A stretch of DNA of 64,000 nt, taken from NCBI GenBank assembly GCA_028876495.1, contig JAGWRO010000048.1, positions 1-64,000 of the forward strand, given 5' to 3'. Shown here one piece after another: positions 18,381-26,668 of the stretch. A model generated the notes under the pieces. That model searched no databases. It saw only the letters and a list, made by a program, of their open reading frames with translations, and was not told the origin of the DNA. Within the stretch, counting starts at the first letter, position 1. Every line of letters begins with the position of its first letter. This stretch comes from Bacteroidota bacterium (GTDB lineage Bacteria; Bacteroidota; Bacteroidia; Chitinophagales; Chitinophagaceae). The position numbers and the translations under genes were made by a program.

Positions 18381-19655
18381 ATGGACACGCACAAGAAATT
18401 AGTTTTAGGGATTTTTGGATTTGGAGTAGTTGGTGAAGGTCTATATAAAGTACTTCATCAAACACCTTCATTGAATGCAACCATTAAAAAAGTTTGCATC
18501 AAACATCCAAACAAAAAAAGAGACGCACCTGCCGATCTATTTACAGTAAACAAAGAAATTTTGCTAAATGATAATGAGATCAACATTATTGTAGAACTGA
18601 TTGACGATGCGGATGCAGCTTATGAAATAGTAAAAACAGCTTTTGCAAATGGCAAATCAGTGGTGAGCGCCAATAAAAAAATGATTGCTGAGCATTTGCC
18701 CGAGTTGCTGGAACTTAGTCAAGAAGCAGAAAAATCCTTTCTTTATGAAGCAGCCTGCTGTGCTTCAATCCCGGTAATTCGCAATCTTGAAGAATATTAC
18801 GACAACGATCTTTTGCATTCCATCAATGCGGTGGTAAATGGTTCTACCAACTATATTCTTACCAAAATGTTTGAAGAAAAGCTTTCTTTCAAAGATGCTT
18901 TGATACAAGCGCAGCAACTGGGCTTTGCAGAAAGCAATCCAACATTGGATGTGGAAGGATTTGATGCGTTAAATAAATGGACTTTTTTATTAACTCATTC
19001 CTACGGCATCCTGCCCAAAAAGGAGGAAATTGTTTTTACAGGTATACAAAATATCACTTCAGAAGATGCGCTGCAGGCAGACAAAAAAGATTGTGTAACC
19101 AAACTGGTAGCCTCCGCAAAAAAACTAAAAAATGGTAAAGTGGCGGCATTTGTATTGCCACAATTTGTAAAAAAAGACGACCCATTGGCTTTTGTTAAAG
19201 ATGAATACAATGGGGTGGTTATTGAAAGTTCATTTGCAGATAAACAATTCTTTTATGGTAAAGGTGCCGGTAGTTTTCCAACGGCTTCGGCTGTATTGAG
19301 CGATATTTCTGCATTACGTTACGACTATAAGTATGAATATAAAAAGCTTTATCATCAACAACAAAATGAGCTAACTAACGATTTTTATGTAAGAACCTAT
19401 GTTGCTTTTACCGATTGGGGTCATGTTCGGAAGGATGATTTTGAAAGCATTGAAGAGTGGCATTCAAATGATCGAAGCAACTATTTGATTGGTATTATTC
19501 ATTTCGAAAAATTACGGGAGAGTGACTGGTGGAAAAAAAATGGTGTATCTCTGATCCTTATTGCCGACCCGATCATTGAATCTCTTGATGTGGCTAAATT
19601 GAAAAAAAGAAGTCTCGAACTTGCCGGAGTTGCCGGAAAATATTCTCTATCGTGA
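18381..19655 (+). CDS. hom: Homoserine dehydrogenase
   Basis: Reduces aspartate semialdehyde to homoserine, the branch-point precursor of methionine and threonine. Seen: Rossmann motif GIFGFGVVGEGL at residues 10-21, the catalytic-domain motif VVNGSTNYILTKM, and AESNPTLDVEGFDALNKW with the Asp/Lys catalytic pair. It is monofunctional (no aspartokinase domain). The C-terminal segment of about 90 residues after FPTASAVLSDI is longer than the minimal enzyme and may be an ACT-like regulatory part. It sits directly behind a SAM-I riboswitch and terminator, so expression should fall when SAM is abundant. It is followed by its own terminator. Confidence 0.93.
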   Translation: MDTHKKLVLGIFGFGVVGEGLYKVLHQTPSLNATIKKVCIKHPNKKRDAPADLFTVNKEILLNDNEINIIVELIDDADAAYEIVKTAFANGKSVVSANKKMIAEHLPELLELSQEAEKSFLYEAACCASIPVIRNLEEYYDNDLLHSINAVVNGSTNYILTKMFEEKLSFKDALIQAQQLGFAESNPTLDVEGFDALNKWTFLLTHSYGILPKKEEIVFTGIQNITSEDALQADKKDCVTKLVASAKKLKNGKVAAFVLPQFVKKDDPLAFVKDEYNGVVIESSFADKQFFYGKGAGSFPTASAVLSDISALRYDYKYEYKKLYHQQQNELTNDFYVRTYVAFTDWGHVRKDDFESIEEWHSNDRSNYLIGIIHFEKLRESDWWKKNGVSLILIADPIIESLDVAKLKKRSLELAGVAGKYSLS

Positions 19656-19683
19656 TTATTTTATTTGTTGCTTAATTTTAGAA

Positions 19684-19707
19684 AAGCCATCTGCAGAGAT
19701 GGTTTTT
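19684..19707 (+). terminator. Terminator of hom
   Basis: GCCATCT and AGATGGT form a short stem around GCAG with TTTTT on the right, 30 nt after hom and just beyond the 3-prime end of the convergent thioredoxin-like gene. An A-run on the left could let it work for both strands. Confidence 0.7.
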
Positions 19708-19739
19708 GATTTTTATAAGATCATATTTCAGTAAAAAAC

Positions 19740-20318
19740 TTAATGACCTATTTTCAAAAACCTTTTTCGGATCATTTCCAGTTGTCTATCAGTAAGGACA
19801 GACGTTTTTTTAAGAACATTTATAAAATAAGCTACTTCGTCAGGTTCTGTCGGGCAACCAACATTATTTCCCGTAACTTTTCCATCTTCAGAATGCAGCC
19901 TGGAGTCTGCAAGTAATTTACCCTTTTTATCAAGAATAAACCAATAAGGAATTCCCTGTTGGTTGCCATGATAATTTGTTAGCAGTACCGCAGCTCCCGG
20001 ATTTTCAAGATCTTTTTTATCCTTGCTTTCATCCACTGTAAGATGTTTGATCACATAACTTTTATCAAAAAAAGATTTTATGGTTTCATCATTCATTGCC
20101 GTATCCATTCTATGGCACCAAATGCACCAGGAAGCGTGGAACATCACAAAAATGTTCTTATGGGTTTTGGCAGCTTCTACTTTTGCTTCTTTAATCACTT
20201 CACGGGCGCTTGCAGGTTTCTGTGCCTGGAGATTTACAATGATAAAAAAGGGCAACAAAAACCCGATTGCAGATCTTACTATTCTCACTTTGGTAAATTT
20301 TGAGCTCAATATATACAC
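19740..20318 (-). CDS. Exported thioredoxin-like protein (CxxC)
   Basis: Seen: hydrophobic N-terminus ending LQAQ (signal peptide or anchor), then a thioredoxin fold with FHASWCIWCHRMD, active-site Cys65 and Cys68, and the cis-Pro motif GIPYWFILDKKGK. This resembles thioredoxin_7/DUF255-like periplasmic proteins of Bacteroidota and suggests disulfide exchange in the periplasm; the partner is unknown. The annotated start is GTG at 20318; a second GTG at 20288 would give a cleaner signal peptide (VRIVRSAIGFLLPFF). It is convergent with hom. Confidence 0.8.
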   Translation of the reverse strand: MYILSSKFTKVRIVRSAIGFLLPFFIIVNLQAQKPASAREVIKEAKVEAAKTHKNIFVMFHASWCIWCHRMDTAMNDETIKSFFDKSYVIKHLTVDESKDKKDLENPGAAVLLTNYHGNQQGIPYWFILDKKGKLLADSRLHSEDGKVTGNNVGCPTEPDEVAYFINVLKKTSVLTDRQLEMIRKRFLKIGH

Positions 20319-20386
20319 TTTTGCTTTTACCTTTTTATTTTCTATTTTTTTAATGTGATTTTAAGAAACCAGGTTCTTATAAAAAG

Positions 20387-20416
20387 AACAAGCCGGAGTT
20401 GATTCTCCGGCTTGTT
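20387..20416 (-). terminator. Terminator after rplL
   Basis: A perfect 12-bp stem AACAAGCCGGAG / CTCCGGCTTGTT with a 6-nt loop, followed on the minus strand by TTCTTTTTAT, lies 20 nt after the rplL stop. It ends the ribosomal protein transcript, leaving no rpoB behind it. Confidence 0.85.
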
Positions 20417-20436
20417 ACCTAATTGATTTTAAAAAA

Positions 20437-20808
20437 TTAAGCTATTTCAACTTCAGCACCAGCCTCAGTCAACCTTGTTTTAATTTCTTCAGAAGTGGCT
20501 TTATCTACACCTTCTTTAATTGGTTTTGGTGCATTGTCCACCAAATCTTTCGCTTCTTTCAAACCTAAGCCTGTAAGTTCTTTAACGATCTTAACAATAC
20601 CCAGTTTGTTAGGACCTGCTGCTTTCAGTATCACATCAAAAGATGTTTTTTCTTCTGCTGCGGCCGGGCCTGCTCCTTCAGCGCTGGCAACTACTGTTGC
20701 TGCTGCCGGTTCAATTCCATATTCTGTTTTTAAGAATTCAGCTAATTCCTGAACTTCTTTAACGGTTAAGCCTACTAAGTTTTCAGCTAATGCTTTTACG
20801 TCTGCCAT
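20437..20808 (-). CDS. rplL: 50S ribosomal protein L7/L12
   Basis: Stalk protein of the large subunit that recruits translation factors. Seen: N-terminal dimerisation helices, an Ala-rich hinge at about residues 34-50 ([20 protein letters not shown]) and the conserved C-terminal domain [24 protein letters not shown]...[12 protein letters not shown]. Length 123 aa is normal. It is last in rplK-rplA-rplJ-rplL and followed by a strong terminator, unlike the usual read-through into rpoBC. Confidence 0.97.
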   Translation of the reverse strand: MADVKALAENLVGLTVKEVQELAEFLKTEYGIEPAAATVVASAEGAGPAAAEEKTSFDVILKAAGPNKLGIVKIVKELTGLGLKEAKDLVDNAPKPIKEGVDKATSEEIKTRLTEAGAEVEIA

Positions 20809-20892
20809 GATTTTTTTGGTTTAATTTTTTCCACCTTCTTTTCATTTACTGATCCGGTGGAGGGTTTTAAAAAAATTGTTTGTTTATTTAAT

Positions 20893-20925
20893 AAGCCAAT
20901 TAGCCAATTCGCTAATCTGCTAATG
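20893..20925. repeat. 8-bp-period tandem repeat between rplJ and rplL
   Basis: On the minus strand four 8-bp units ATTAGCAG ATTAGCGA ATTGGCTA ATTGGCTT follow each other. A related array is at 49001-49029. It lies in the rplJ-rplL spacer, just past the rplJ stop. Confidence 0.6.
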
Positions 20926-20933
20926 AAATACAA

Positions 20934-21557
20934 TTACGCTTCCGGGGTTTTTTCTGCATCACCCGATGCTGTTTTTGCTTCCTCTGCTTTTGGTGCTTCT
21001 TCTTTAGGAGCCTCTGCCTTCGGTGATGCTGAAGTTGCTGCTTTTGCTTCAGGAGCTTTTTCTTCTGCGGTTTCCGGCCTGTTTTGCAATGCACCAATTA
21101 CTCTTTGAATTGGTGACATCAACAATCCGATTACTTCACCGATCAATTCGTTCTTCGTTTTGATCTTCGTAAGGTTGATCAATTGATTATCTCCCACGAA
21201 AATATCACCATTAAGAAAAGCGGCTTTCAAAGTTGGTTTTTCTCCATTTTGTGCTTTACGGAAACTGCTGATGATCACAGCAGGATCTTTCGGGCTTTCG
21301 CTGAACATCAATGCTGTTACTTTATGCAAAGAATCGTAAACGCCTGAGTACTTTTCGTTGTCAAGGCTTTCCAATGCTTTTTTGATCAGTGTGTTCTTTG
21401 CCACTTTCATTTCCACCTGCTTATCAAAGCAATGACGGCGGAGATTGGTAATCTGCGCTACTGAAAGGCTTTCTGTATCGGTAATATAGAAATTAGAATA
21501 CTGAGAAAATTTATTTTTCAGTGTTTCTATTACTTCTTGTTTTTCTTCTTTGTTCAT
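20934..21557 (-). CDS. rplJ: 50S ribosomal protein L10, with long Ala/Glu/Lys/Pro tail
   Basis: Base of the L7/L12 stalk. Seen: MNKEEKQEVIETLKNKFSQYSNFYITD start, NTLIKKALES, and INLTKIKTKNELIGEVIGLLMSPIQRVIGALQNRPE, which normally is close to the end of L10 (about 165-175 aa). Here about 40 extra residues follow, built of Ala, Glu, Lys and Pro with PKAEAP-like units. Acidic/Ala tails on L10 occur in Bacteroidota but this one is long. The tail is presumably disordered. It is second to last in the rplKAJL operon. Confidence 0.95.
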   Translation of the reverse strand: MNKEEKQEVIETLKNKFSQYSNFYITDTESLSVAQITNLRRHCFDKQVEMKVAKNTLIKKALESLDNEKYSGVYDSLHKVTALMFSESPKDPAVIISSFRKAQNGEKPTLKAAFLNGDIFVGDNQLINLTKIKTKNELIGEVIGLLMSPIQRVIGALQNRPETAEEKAPEAKAATSASPKAEAPKEEAPKAEEAKTASGDAEKTPEA

Positions 21558-21613
21558 GTTGTCTGTTTTGTGCTTCTGAATTGTGATTTACAATCTGAAG
21601 CAAATAATTTAAT

Positions 21614-22303
21614 TTAGTTCTGAACTGATTTTGTATCAATCGCAATACCAGGACTCATGGTGCTTGCCATGCTAAGACCTTTTAAATAAATTCCTTTTGA
21701 AGTAGCAGGCTTTAACCTGATGATTGCATTGATCAGTTCCTGGCTGTTGGCTTCAATTTTTTCAGGAGGAAAACTTACTCTTCCGATGGAAGCATGAACG
21801 ATTCCCACTTTATCAACTTTAAAAGCAATCTTACCCCCTTTTACATCGTTTACCGCTGCTGCTACATCATTCGTAACAGTTCCGGTTTTAGGATTCGGCA
21901 TCAGGTTTCTTGGTCCTAAAACTTTACCCAAACGCCCGATTTTAGGCATTACAGATGGAGTCGCAATGATAACGTCTACATCTGTCCAGCCACCTTCGAT
22001 TTTAGTAATATATTCATCAAGTCCAACAAAATCAGCGCCTGCTTCTTTGGCTGCCTCTTCTTTATCCGGAGTGCAAAGCACCAAAACTTTTTTGGTTTTA
22101 CCTGTTCCGTGGGGAAGAGAAACTGTACCACGTACCGCCTGGTCAGCTTTTTTTGGATCAACACCCAAACGGATGTGAAGATCTACAGAACTATCAAATT
22201 TGGTTGTATTAATTTCTTTTACCAGCGCAGAAGCTTCTTTTAATGAATAAGCTTTGTCGGCATCAACCTTGGCGTCGGCTTCTTTTCGTTTTTTAGTAAT
22301 CAT
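21614..22303 (-). CDS. rplA: 50S ribosomal protein L1
   Basis: Binds 23S rRNA at the L1 stalk, near the E site. Seen: [14 protein letters not shown] start, [20 protein letters not shown], and the signature [26 protein letters not shown]; 229 aa as expected. It lies 56 nt after rplK with a short palindromic hairpin in the gap. In many bacteria L1 represses its own operon; no such site was identified here. Confidence 0.97.
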   Translation of the reverse strand: MITKKRKEADAKVDADKAYSLKEASALVKEINTTKFDSSVDLHIRLGVDPKKADQAVRGTVSLPHGTGKTKKVLVLCTPDKEEAAKEAGADFVGLDEYITKIEGGWTDVDVIIATPSVMPKIGRLGKVLGPRNLMPNPKTGTVTNDVAAAVNDVKGGKIAFKVDKVGIVHASIGRVSFPPEKIEANSQELINAIIRLKPATSKGIYLKGLSMASTMSPGIAIDTKSVQN

Positions 22304-22325
22304 TTTATGAAAGTTTTTCGCGAAT

Positions 22326-22343
22326 CCCGATAGCTACCGGGAC
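22326..22343. repeat. Palindromic hairpin between rplK and rplA
   Basis: TCCCGATAGCTACCGGGA is an 18-nt near-perfect palindrome. It shares CCCGATA with the hairpin inserted in the SAM riboswitch P4 arm. It lies within the ribosomal protein operon and has no T-run, so it is more likely a repeat or processing site than a terminator. Confidence 0.5.
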
Positions 22344-22359
22344 ACGGCTCATTTACAAT

Positions 22360-22803
22360 TTAATTTTCCCACGGGGCAGTTCCTTCTACGGTTAAGCCCA
22401 TGCTGCGTGCCGTACCCGCAACCATTTTCATGGCGCTGTTAAGGCTGAAAGCATTAAGATCTGCCATTTTATCTTTGGCGATCTCTTCTACCTGGGCCCA
22501 CGAAACTTTGCCTACTTTATTCCTGTTAGGTTCTTTACTACCTGACTGGATTTTAGCAGCATCCTTCAACTGAACAGCAGCGGGAGGTGTTTTAATGATA
22601 AAATCAAATGATTTATCGCCATAAACTGTAATGAGAACGGGAAGAACTTTCCCTTGTTTATCCTGGGTTCTTGCATTGAATTGCTTGCAGAACTCCATGA
22701 TGTTGATTCCTTTGGAACCGAGTGCAGGGCCTATTGGCGGTGCAGGATTAGCCTGTCCTCCTTTACATTGGAGCTTGACGTAGGCTGTGATTTCTTTTGC
22801 CAT
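22360..22803 (-). CDS. rplK: 50S ribosomal protein L11
   Basis: Binds the GTPase-associated centre of 23S rRNA. Seen: [45 protein letters not shown], the family hallmark, and the C-terminal RNA-binding domain [21 protein letters not shown]...[12 protein letters not shown]. Length 147 aa is normal. It is first in the operon here; a TACTTTTG promoter box and a 126-nt leader with 23-bp tandem repeats precede it. The usual upstream secE-nusG genes are absent. Confidence 0.97.
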   Translation of the reverse strand: MAKEITAYVKLQCKGGQANPAPPIGPALGSKGINIMEFCKQFNARTQDKQGKVLPVLITVYGDKSFDFIIKTPPAAVQLKDAAKIQSGSKEPNRNKVGKVSWAQVEEIAKDKMADLNAFSLNSAMKMVAGTARSMGLTVEGTAPWEN

Positions 22804-22828
22804 TTTTTAAATTTTTGGTGTTAACGTT

Positions 22829-22884
22829 CTTCGACAAGCTCAGAATGACAACTTCGACAAGCTCAGTTTGACATCTTCGGCAAG
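22829..22884. repeat. 23-bp tandem repeat in the rplK leader
   Basis: Units start with CTTCGACAAGCTCAG and recur at 22829, 22852 and, as a partial copy CTTCGGCAAG, at 22875. This word is a common dispersed intergenic repeat in bacterial genomes. Here it lies inside the probable 5-prime leader of rplK. Confidence 0.8.
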
Positions 22885-22934
22885 TTTTCAAAACTCCCAT
22901 TCAATGATTTCTATAAAGAACTTTTTTGGGAGTG

Positions 22935-22942
22935 CAAAAGTA
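22935..22942 (-). promoter_or_regulatory. -7 promoter box of the rplKAJL operon
   Basis: TACTTTTG on the minus strand matches TAnnTTTG. It predicts a leader of about 125 nt before rplK. No clear -33 TTTG is visible. Confidence 0.5.
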
Positions 22943-22989
22943 GGGGAATAGGTTGGAATAAAAAAGAAAAATTGATGCGCAATCGCTTT

Positions 22990-23175
22990 TTAGCTTTTTG
23001 CTATATTTCCGGGCTTCAGGAAAATTGAAATAATTAAACCTACGCTTACAACTACATCCACTATATTCCAAATTGTCCTGCCCAAAGCAACTTTTATAAA
23101 AGGCTGAAATAATAAGGCCAAGGCGAGATAAATAATTACCGTTAAATTTAAATTTTTGTTTCTTTCATATTTTAA
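22990..23175 (-). pseudogene. 5-prime-truncated DUF6804-like small membrane protein
   Basis: Found by reading the gap; it is not in the ORF track because it lacks a start codon. In frame from TTA at 23175 it reads KYERNKNLNLTVIIYLALA, then LLFQPFIKVALGRTIWNIVD and a final hydrophobic segment to a stop at 22990. The LFQPF...LGRxIWNxVDV pattern resembles the C-terminal half of DUF6804-type membrane proteins of about 100 aa. An in-frame stop at 23176-23178 and the neighbouring toxin relic mean the N-terminal half is missing. I infer a gene remnant. Confidence 0.5.
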
Positions 23176-23184
23176 TTAAGACCA

Positions 23185-23471
23185 CTACTTCCTTCTGTAT
23201 TTTTTTCGAGGATTTCTTCTTGTGTGAAATATAGAATTGATAATAATTATTCCTTCCTTTTTGTAAAATTTATAAATGATTATAAAGGGAAAAGTTCTCA
23301 AAGCTATTTGTCTAAAATTACTATAGATTCAATCTTTTTAGTTACTAAATCACTAAATCTTTCTCCTAAGCCCGGGCTTCTTGTTTCGTATCATTTTGCT
23401 GCTTCCTGAAACTCAATTCGTGCATCTTCAAGAAACTTAATAGTATGCGTGCAGGCGCATGTTCTCATCAT
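23185..23471 (-). pseudogene. Decayed RelE/ParE-family toxin
   Basis: Minus-strand reading from ATG 23471 gives MMRTCACTHTIKFLEDARIE then FQEAAK, a stop (TGA at 23391-23393 where Trp is expected), YETRSPGLGERFSDLVTKKIES, another stop, and in a second frame FPFIIIYKFYKKEGIIIINS then IFHTRRNPRKKYRRK and a stop at 23185. WYETRxxGLGERF and FHTxRNPxKKY are ParE/RelE hallmarks and the total span of about 95 codons equals a full toxin. At least one nonsense change and one frameshift disable it. No antitoxin gene is visible beside it. The ORF on the plus strand at 23224 is its antisense shadow. Confidence 0.75.
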
Positions 23472-23544
23472 TCTAATTAACAGAAAACCCAATAAAACAG
23501 TAATCAAACAAATAATCCATTTTTCTGTTCTCAAAAAAAACAAC

Positions 23545-26016
23545 CTATTCCTTGTTATCCATCTTCTCCACCGCCATCACCATTCTTATTTCACCATAAG
23601 TAACATCTTCGGGTAAATTTTCTTTTAAAGTTTTATAACTCTCACGCCCATGGATTTTTGCTGCTTCTTTTATTAAGATTTGTTTTTCAGGTGTAACCAT
23701 TTTGTTGATGTCAATTTCGCCGGTTGCCACAAATGAAGCCAGGTGGCCTTCAATAGTTGTAACTGCAAAATTTCTTTCTTTGGCAATTTCTTCAATCGTT
23801 TTTCCTTCTTTAAATAAATTAAAACTGGTAATATTTGAAGGCGTTTTTTCTTCAGGTGATTTTTCTTTCCTTTCTCTTTTTGGATTTTCTTCTTTGGCAG
23901 CCATATTACTTTCAAGATTATTTTGGCTGCAGTATTCCATAACCATATTTAAAATATCATCACCATATTTTTCCGCTTTTGCTCTTCCAAAGCCACTAAG
24001 TTTCATCAAATCTTTTTTAGAGAATGGAAGATAAGTGGCGATTTCATTTAACGCAATTTGATTAGCCACCATGTAAATCGGCGCCCGTGTTTCTTCCACC
24101 ACTTTGTCGCGCCAATTTTTTAAAAAATTATACAATTCCGGATTTGGCACATCCGAAAAATTCTGTTTTTTGCCACTTGCATACGCGGAAACTTTAAGCC
24201 GTGGAAGCGAATATTTTAATTTGTGCTGCAAAAAAGAAGTGACAGAAAAAGGTTCTTTACAATATTGTAAATAGTAATTTTCAAGATCTAAAGCCAATAA
24301 TAATTGGTTTAAATATTCATTAATAATATTAGCCGCTTCCCGGTGCTCGGTAACTACCGGATGATTTTGAAGAGACTGTTGCAGCGTTTGAAATTTCGGC
24401 GCAAAATGAAGAGACGCATCATTTATTCTTTTTTGTAATGGTTTATTATTTTCGATAACTGCCTGATCTTTCATGAAAGCGGCGATATGACTTAAAAATT
24501 TCAAACCAACCGCTCTGTCGGCAGTAAACGAAGTTTTAAGGTCATTTATCCATTTCAAAGATTCGGGGTTGAGTTTTTCTTTTTGTTCATGGATTCTAAA
24601 ATCCAAAACTTCAACCACCGCATTTATTTCATTAAAAGAAAATATGTCTTCCAGTAATTGCTGTGTAAAAATTTGCCTCGCTCCTTCAAACCTTTCTGCC
24701 AACGAACCTTTCGGAGTAAGTGTTTGGTGGCCTTTAATTACATTTTCGTTACTATAAATGGCCGCTGAAGGTATTTTAGATAAAAGCACAATGCCATCAA
24801 GGCTGGTACAACGGCTTAACCCTACATAAACCTGTCCGCTACTGAAAGCTGCGCCGGCATCGATCATAACTTTTTCGAAAGTAAGTCCCTGGCTTTTATG
24901 AATCGTGATGGCCCACGCAAGCCGCAAGGGAAATTGGGTAAATGTTCCCAAAGTTTCCTGTTCCAATTTTCCATCCAGCCTGTTTAAAGTATAGCGCGAA
25001 TTTTCCCAGGTTTCCTGGGACACATAAATCTCCTCTCCGTCACAATCCACCAAAATCTCTTCCTGTTGCAATTTTTTTATCACACCGATTTTACCGTTGA
25101 AATATCTTTTATCCACATCATTTTTTAAGAACATAACCTGCGCGCCTTCTTTCAACACCAAAGTACCTTCTGCAGGGTACATGCTTTCAGGAAAATCACC
25201 TTCAATTTCTGCTTCATAAGAAAAAGACGGCGGCAATAACTTTTGTAACTCGCGATGATTGATCAGATCCGCCTGGTTGTTATGAGAAGTGAGTGTGATA
25301 TATTTTTCTTCCAGGGCCGGCCTGAAATCCGGAAAATATCTTTGGTGCAGATCTTCAAAATCATCAGCATTCATTTGATTGTTGCGCACTTTATTTAAAA
25401 GATAAACAAACGAATCTTCTTTTTGCCGGTAAATTTTGTTCAATTCAATCAGCATCGGCATTTGCTCTTTTATAACCATGCTGTCGAAAAAGAATTCGGA
25501 AGAATAAAATTGTTGCAAAATGTTCATTTCCTCTCTTTTTGCAACCGGCGGCAATTGATATAAATCGCCAATGCACAAAAGCTGAACACCCCCAAAAGGA
25601 AGCTCATGTTTTCTGCGAACAGACCGTAAAATCGTATCGATTGCATCCATCGTATCGCATCGCACCATACTGATTTCATCAATTACCAACAATTCCATTT
25701 TCCTTAAAAGATCGACTCTTTGCCTGTTATATTTCAGCTTGCCGAGCAATTCACTTTTGCTGCCTGACGTTGGTAAAAAAGGGGTAAAAGGCAATTGAAA
25801 CAAACTATGCAATGTAACGCCGCCAGCGTTAATAGCGGCCACTCCTGTGGGCACAGCTACGATAATATTTTTAGAACAATTTTCTTTTAAATACTTAAGG
25901 AAAGTAGTTTTTCCTGTTCCTGCTTTACCCGTAAGAAAAATATTCTCACTCGTTTCTGTCACAAAACGATAGGCAAGATCAAAAACTTCATTATGTTCTA
26001 TCTTCAATTGGTCCAT
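23545..26016 (-). CDS. PIF1/RecD-like DNA helicase with HRDC and C-terminal HTH domains
   Basis: Superfamily 1B helicase. Seen: Walker A GKAGTGKTT at about residues 30-38, AVPTGVAAINAGGVTLHSLF (motif Ia), Walker B LLVIDEISMV, GDLYQLPPV, and motif VI region LRLAWAITIHKSQGLTFEKV...YVGLSRC. After residue about 620 come an HRDC-like domain (LPFSKKDLMKLSGFGRAKAEKYG) and a basic linker KRERKEKSPEEK before a helix-turn-helix (TIEEIAKERNFAVTTIEGHL). This architecture is common in Bacteroidota but its exact role in recombination or replication is unknown. It is downstream of ssb, with a long-loop hairpin between. Confidence 0.9.
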   Translation of the reverse strand: MDQLKIEHNEVFDLAYRFVTETSENIFLTGKAGTGKTTFLKYLKENCSKNIIVAVPTGVAAINAGGVTLHSLFQLPFTPFLPTSGSKSELLGKLKYNRQRVDLLRKMELLVIDEISMVRCDTMDAIDTILRSVRRKHELPFGGVQLLCIGDLYQLPPVAKREEMNILQQFYSSEFFFDSMVIKEQMPMLIELNKIYRQKEDSFVYLLNKVRNNQMNADDFEDLHQRYFPDFRPALEEKYITLTSHNNQADLINHRELQKLLPPSFSYEAEIEGDFPESMYPAEGTLVLKEGAQVMFLKNDVDKRYFNGKIGVIKKLQQEEILVDCDGEEIYVSQETWENSRYTLNRLDGKLEQETLGTFTQFPLRLAWAITIHKSQGLTFEKVMIDAGAAFSSGQVYVGLSRCTSLDGIVLLSKIPSAAIYSNENVIKGHQTLTPKGSLAERFEGARQIFTQQLLEDIFSFNEINAVVEVLDFRIHEQKEKLNPESLKWINDLKTSFTADRAVGLKFLSHIAAFMKDQAVIENNKPLQKRINDASLHFAPKFQTLQQSLQNHPVVTEHREAANIINEYLNQLLLALDLENYYLQYCKEPFSVTSFLQHKLKYSLPRLKVSAYASGKKQNFSDVPNPELYNFLKNWRDKVVEETRAPIYMVANQIALNEIATYLPFSKKDLMKLSGFGRAKAEKYGDDILNMVMEYCSQNNLESNMAAKEENPKRERKEKSPEEKTPSNITSFNLFKEGKTIEEIAKERNFAVTTIEGHLASFVATGEIDINKMVTPEKQILIKEAAKIHGRESYKTLKENLPEDVTYGEIRMVMAVEKMDNKE

Positions 26017-26044
26017 TCTTATTAATTCTTCGTTTCAGAAAAAA

Positions 26045-26096
26045 GCCGCGGATTTATCCCCACAAATATCCTTAACAAAATTCCAAAATCCGCGGC
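26045..26096 (-). terminator. Long-loop terminator/attenuator between ssb and helicase
   Basis: An exact 11-bp inverted repeat, GCCGCGGATTT (26045-26055) and AAATCCGCGGC (26086-26096), with a 30-nt loop. On the minus strand it is followed by TTTTTT. It lies 9 nt after the ssb stop and 29 nt before the helicase start, so it can terminate or attenuate read-through. Confidence 0.65.
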
Positions 26097-26105
26097 ATTA
26101 AAACC

Positions 26106-26450
26106 CTAAGCATTAGGTTTCGCGCCGAGAAGTAACAATTCATTCACTACAACTTCCGTCCCATACCTTTTGTTACCATCTTTATCTACATAGTTATTGT
26201 TTACCAGTTTTCCTTCTATTGCAACTTCGGTTCCTTTTGCCAGATATTTTTCTGTAAATTCTGCCAGTTTCCCCCAGGCGATTAATCTATGCCATTGGGT
26301 TTCTTCCACTTTTTCACCTTTAGCGTTGCGATAGATTTCATTTGTAGCCATGGAAAAAATTGCTAATTTTTTTCCGCCTTCAGTTTTCTTTACTTCAGGA
26401 GCGTTTCCTAATTTTCCGATTAATTGAACTTTGTTTTTTAAAGCATTCAT
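26106..26450 (-). CDS. ssb: Single-stranded DNA-binding protein
   Basis: OB-fold protein. Seen: MNALKNKVQLIGKLGNAPEVKK, FSMATNEIYRNAKGEKVEETQWHRLIAWGKLAEFTEKYLAKGTEVAIEGKL, and a short C-terminus. I choose ATG 26450 rather than the ORF-track start at 26474, because SSB proteins begin directly before the first strand. At 114 aa it lacks the long acidic C-terminal tail ending DDDIPF that the main SSB uses to bind partners, so it is probably an accessory SSB. Confidence 0.92.
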   Translation of the reverse strand: MNALKNKVQLIGKLGNAPEVKKTEGGKKLAIFSMATNEIYRNAKGEKVEETQWHRLIAWGKLAEFTEKYLAKGTEVAIEGKLVNNNYVDKDGNKRYGTEVVVNELLLLGAKPNA

Positions 26451-26668
26451 GACTTTGAGTTTTGCGTCCATCATTTTTAATGGACATGTTTTAAAATTGT
26501 TTTTATTTCAGTTGATGATTTTTGTTTGTTTCATCAACTCCGCAAAGATGCATTTGGTGAAAAGCGTTATTCGGTTTTTATTCGTTTATAGTTGGATATA
26601 ACCGTTTGTAAGCGATTGTACGTAAAAATTAAATTGTATCTTTCTCTAATAAACAAATACCAAACAGC

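Noticed and set aside
23224-23409. Plus-strand ORF of 61 aa in the rplK-helicase gap
   Set aside because: It is the antisense of the decayed ParE toxin; the minus strand holds the recognisable motifs.
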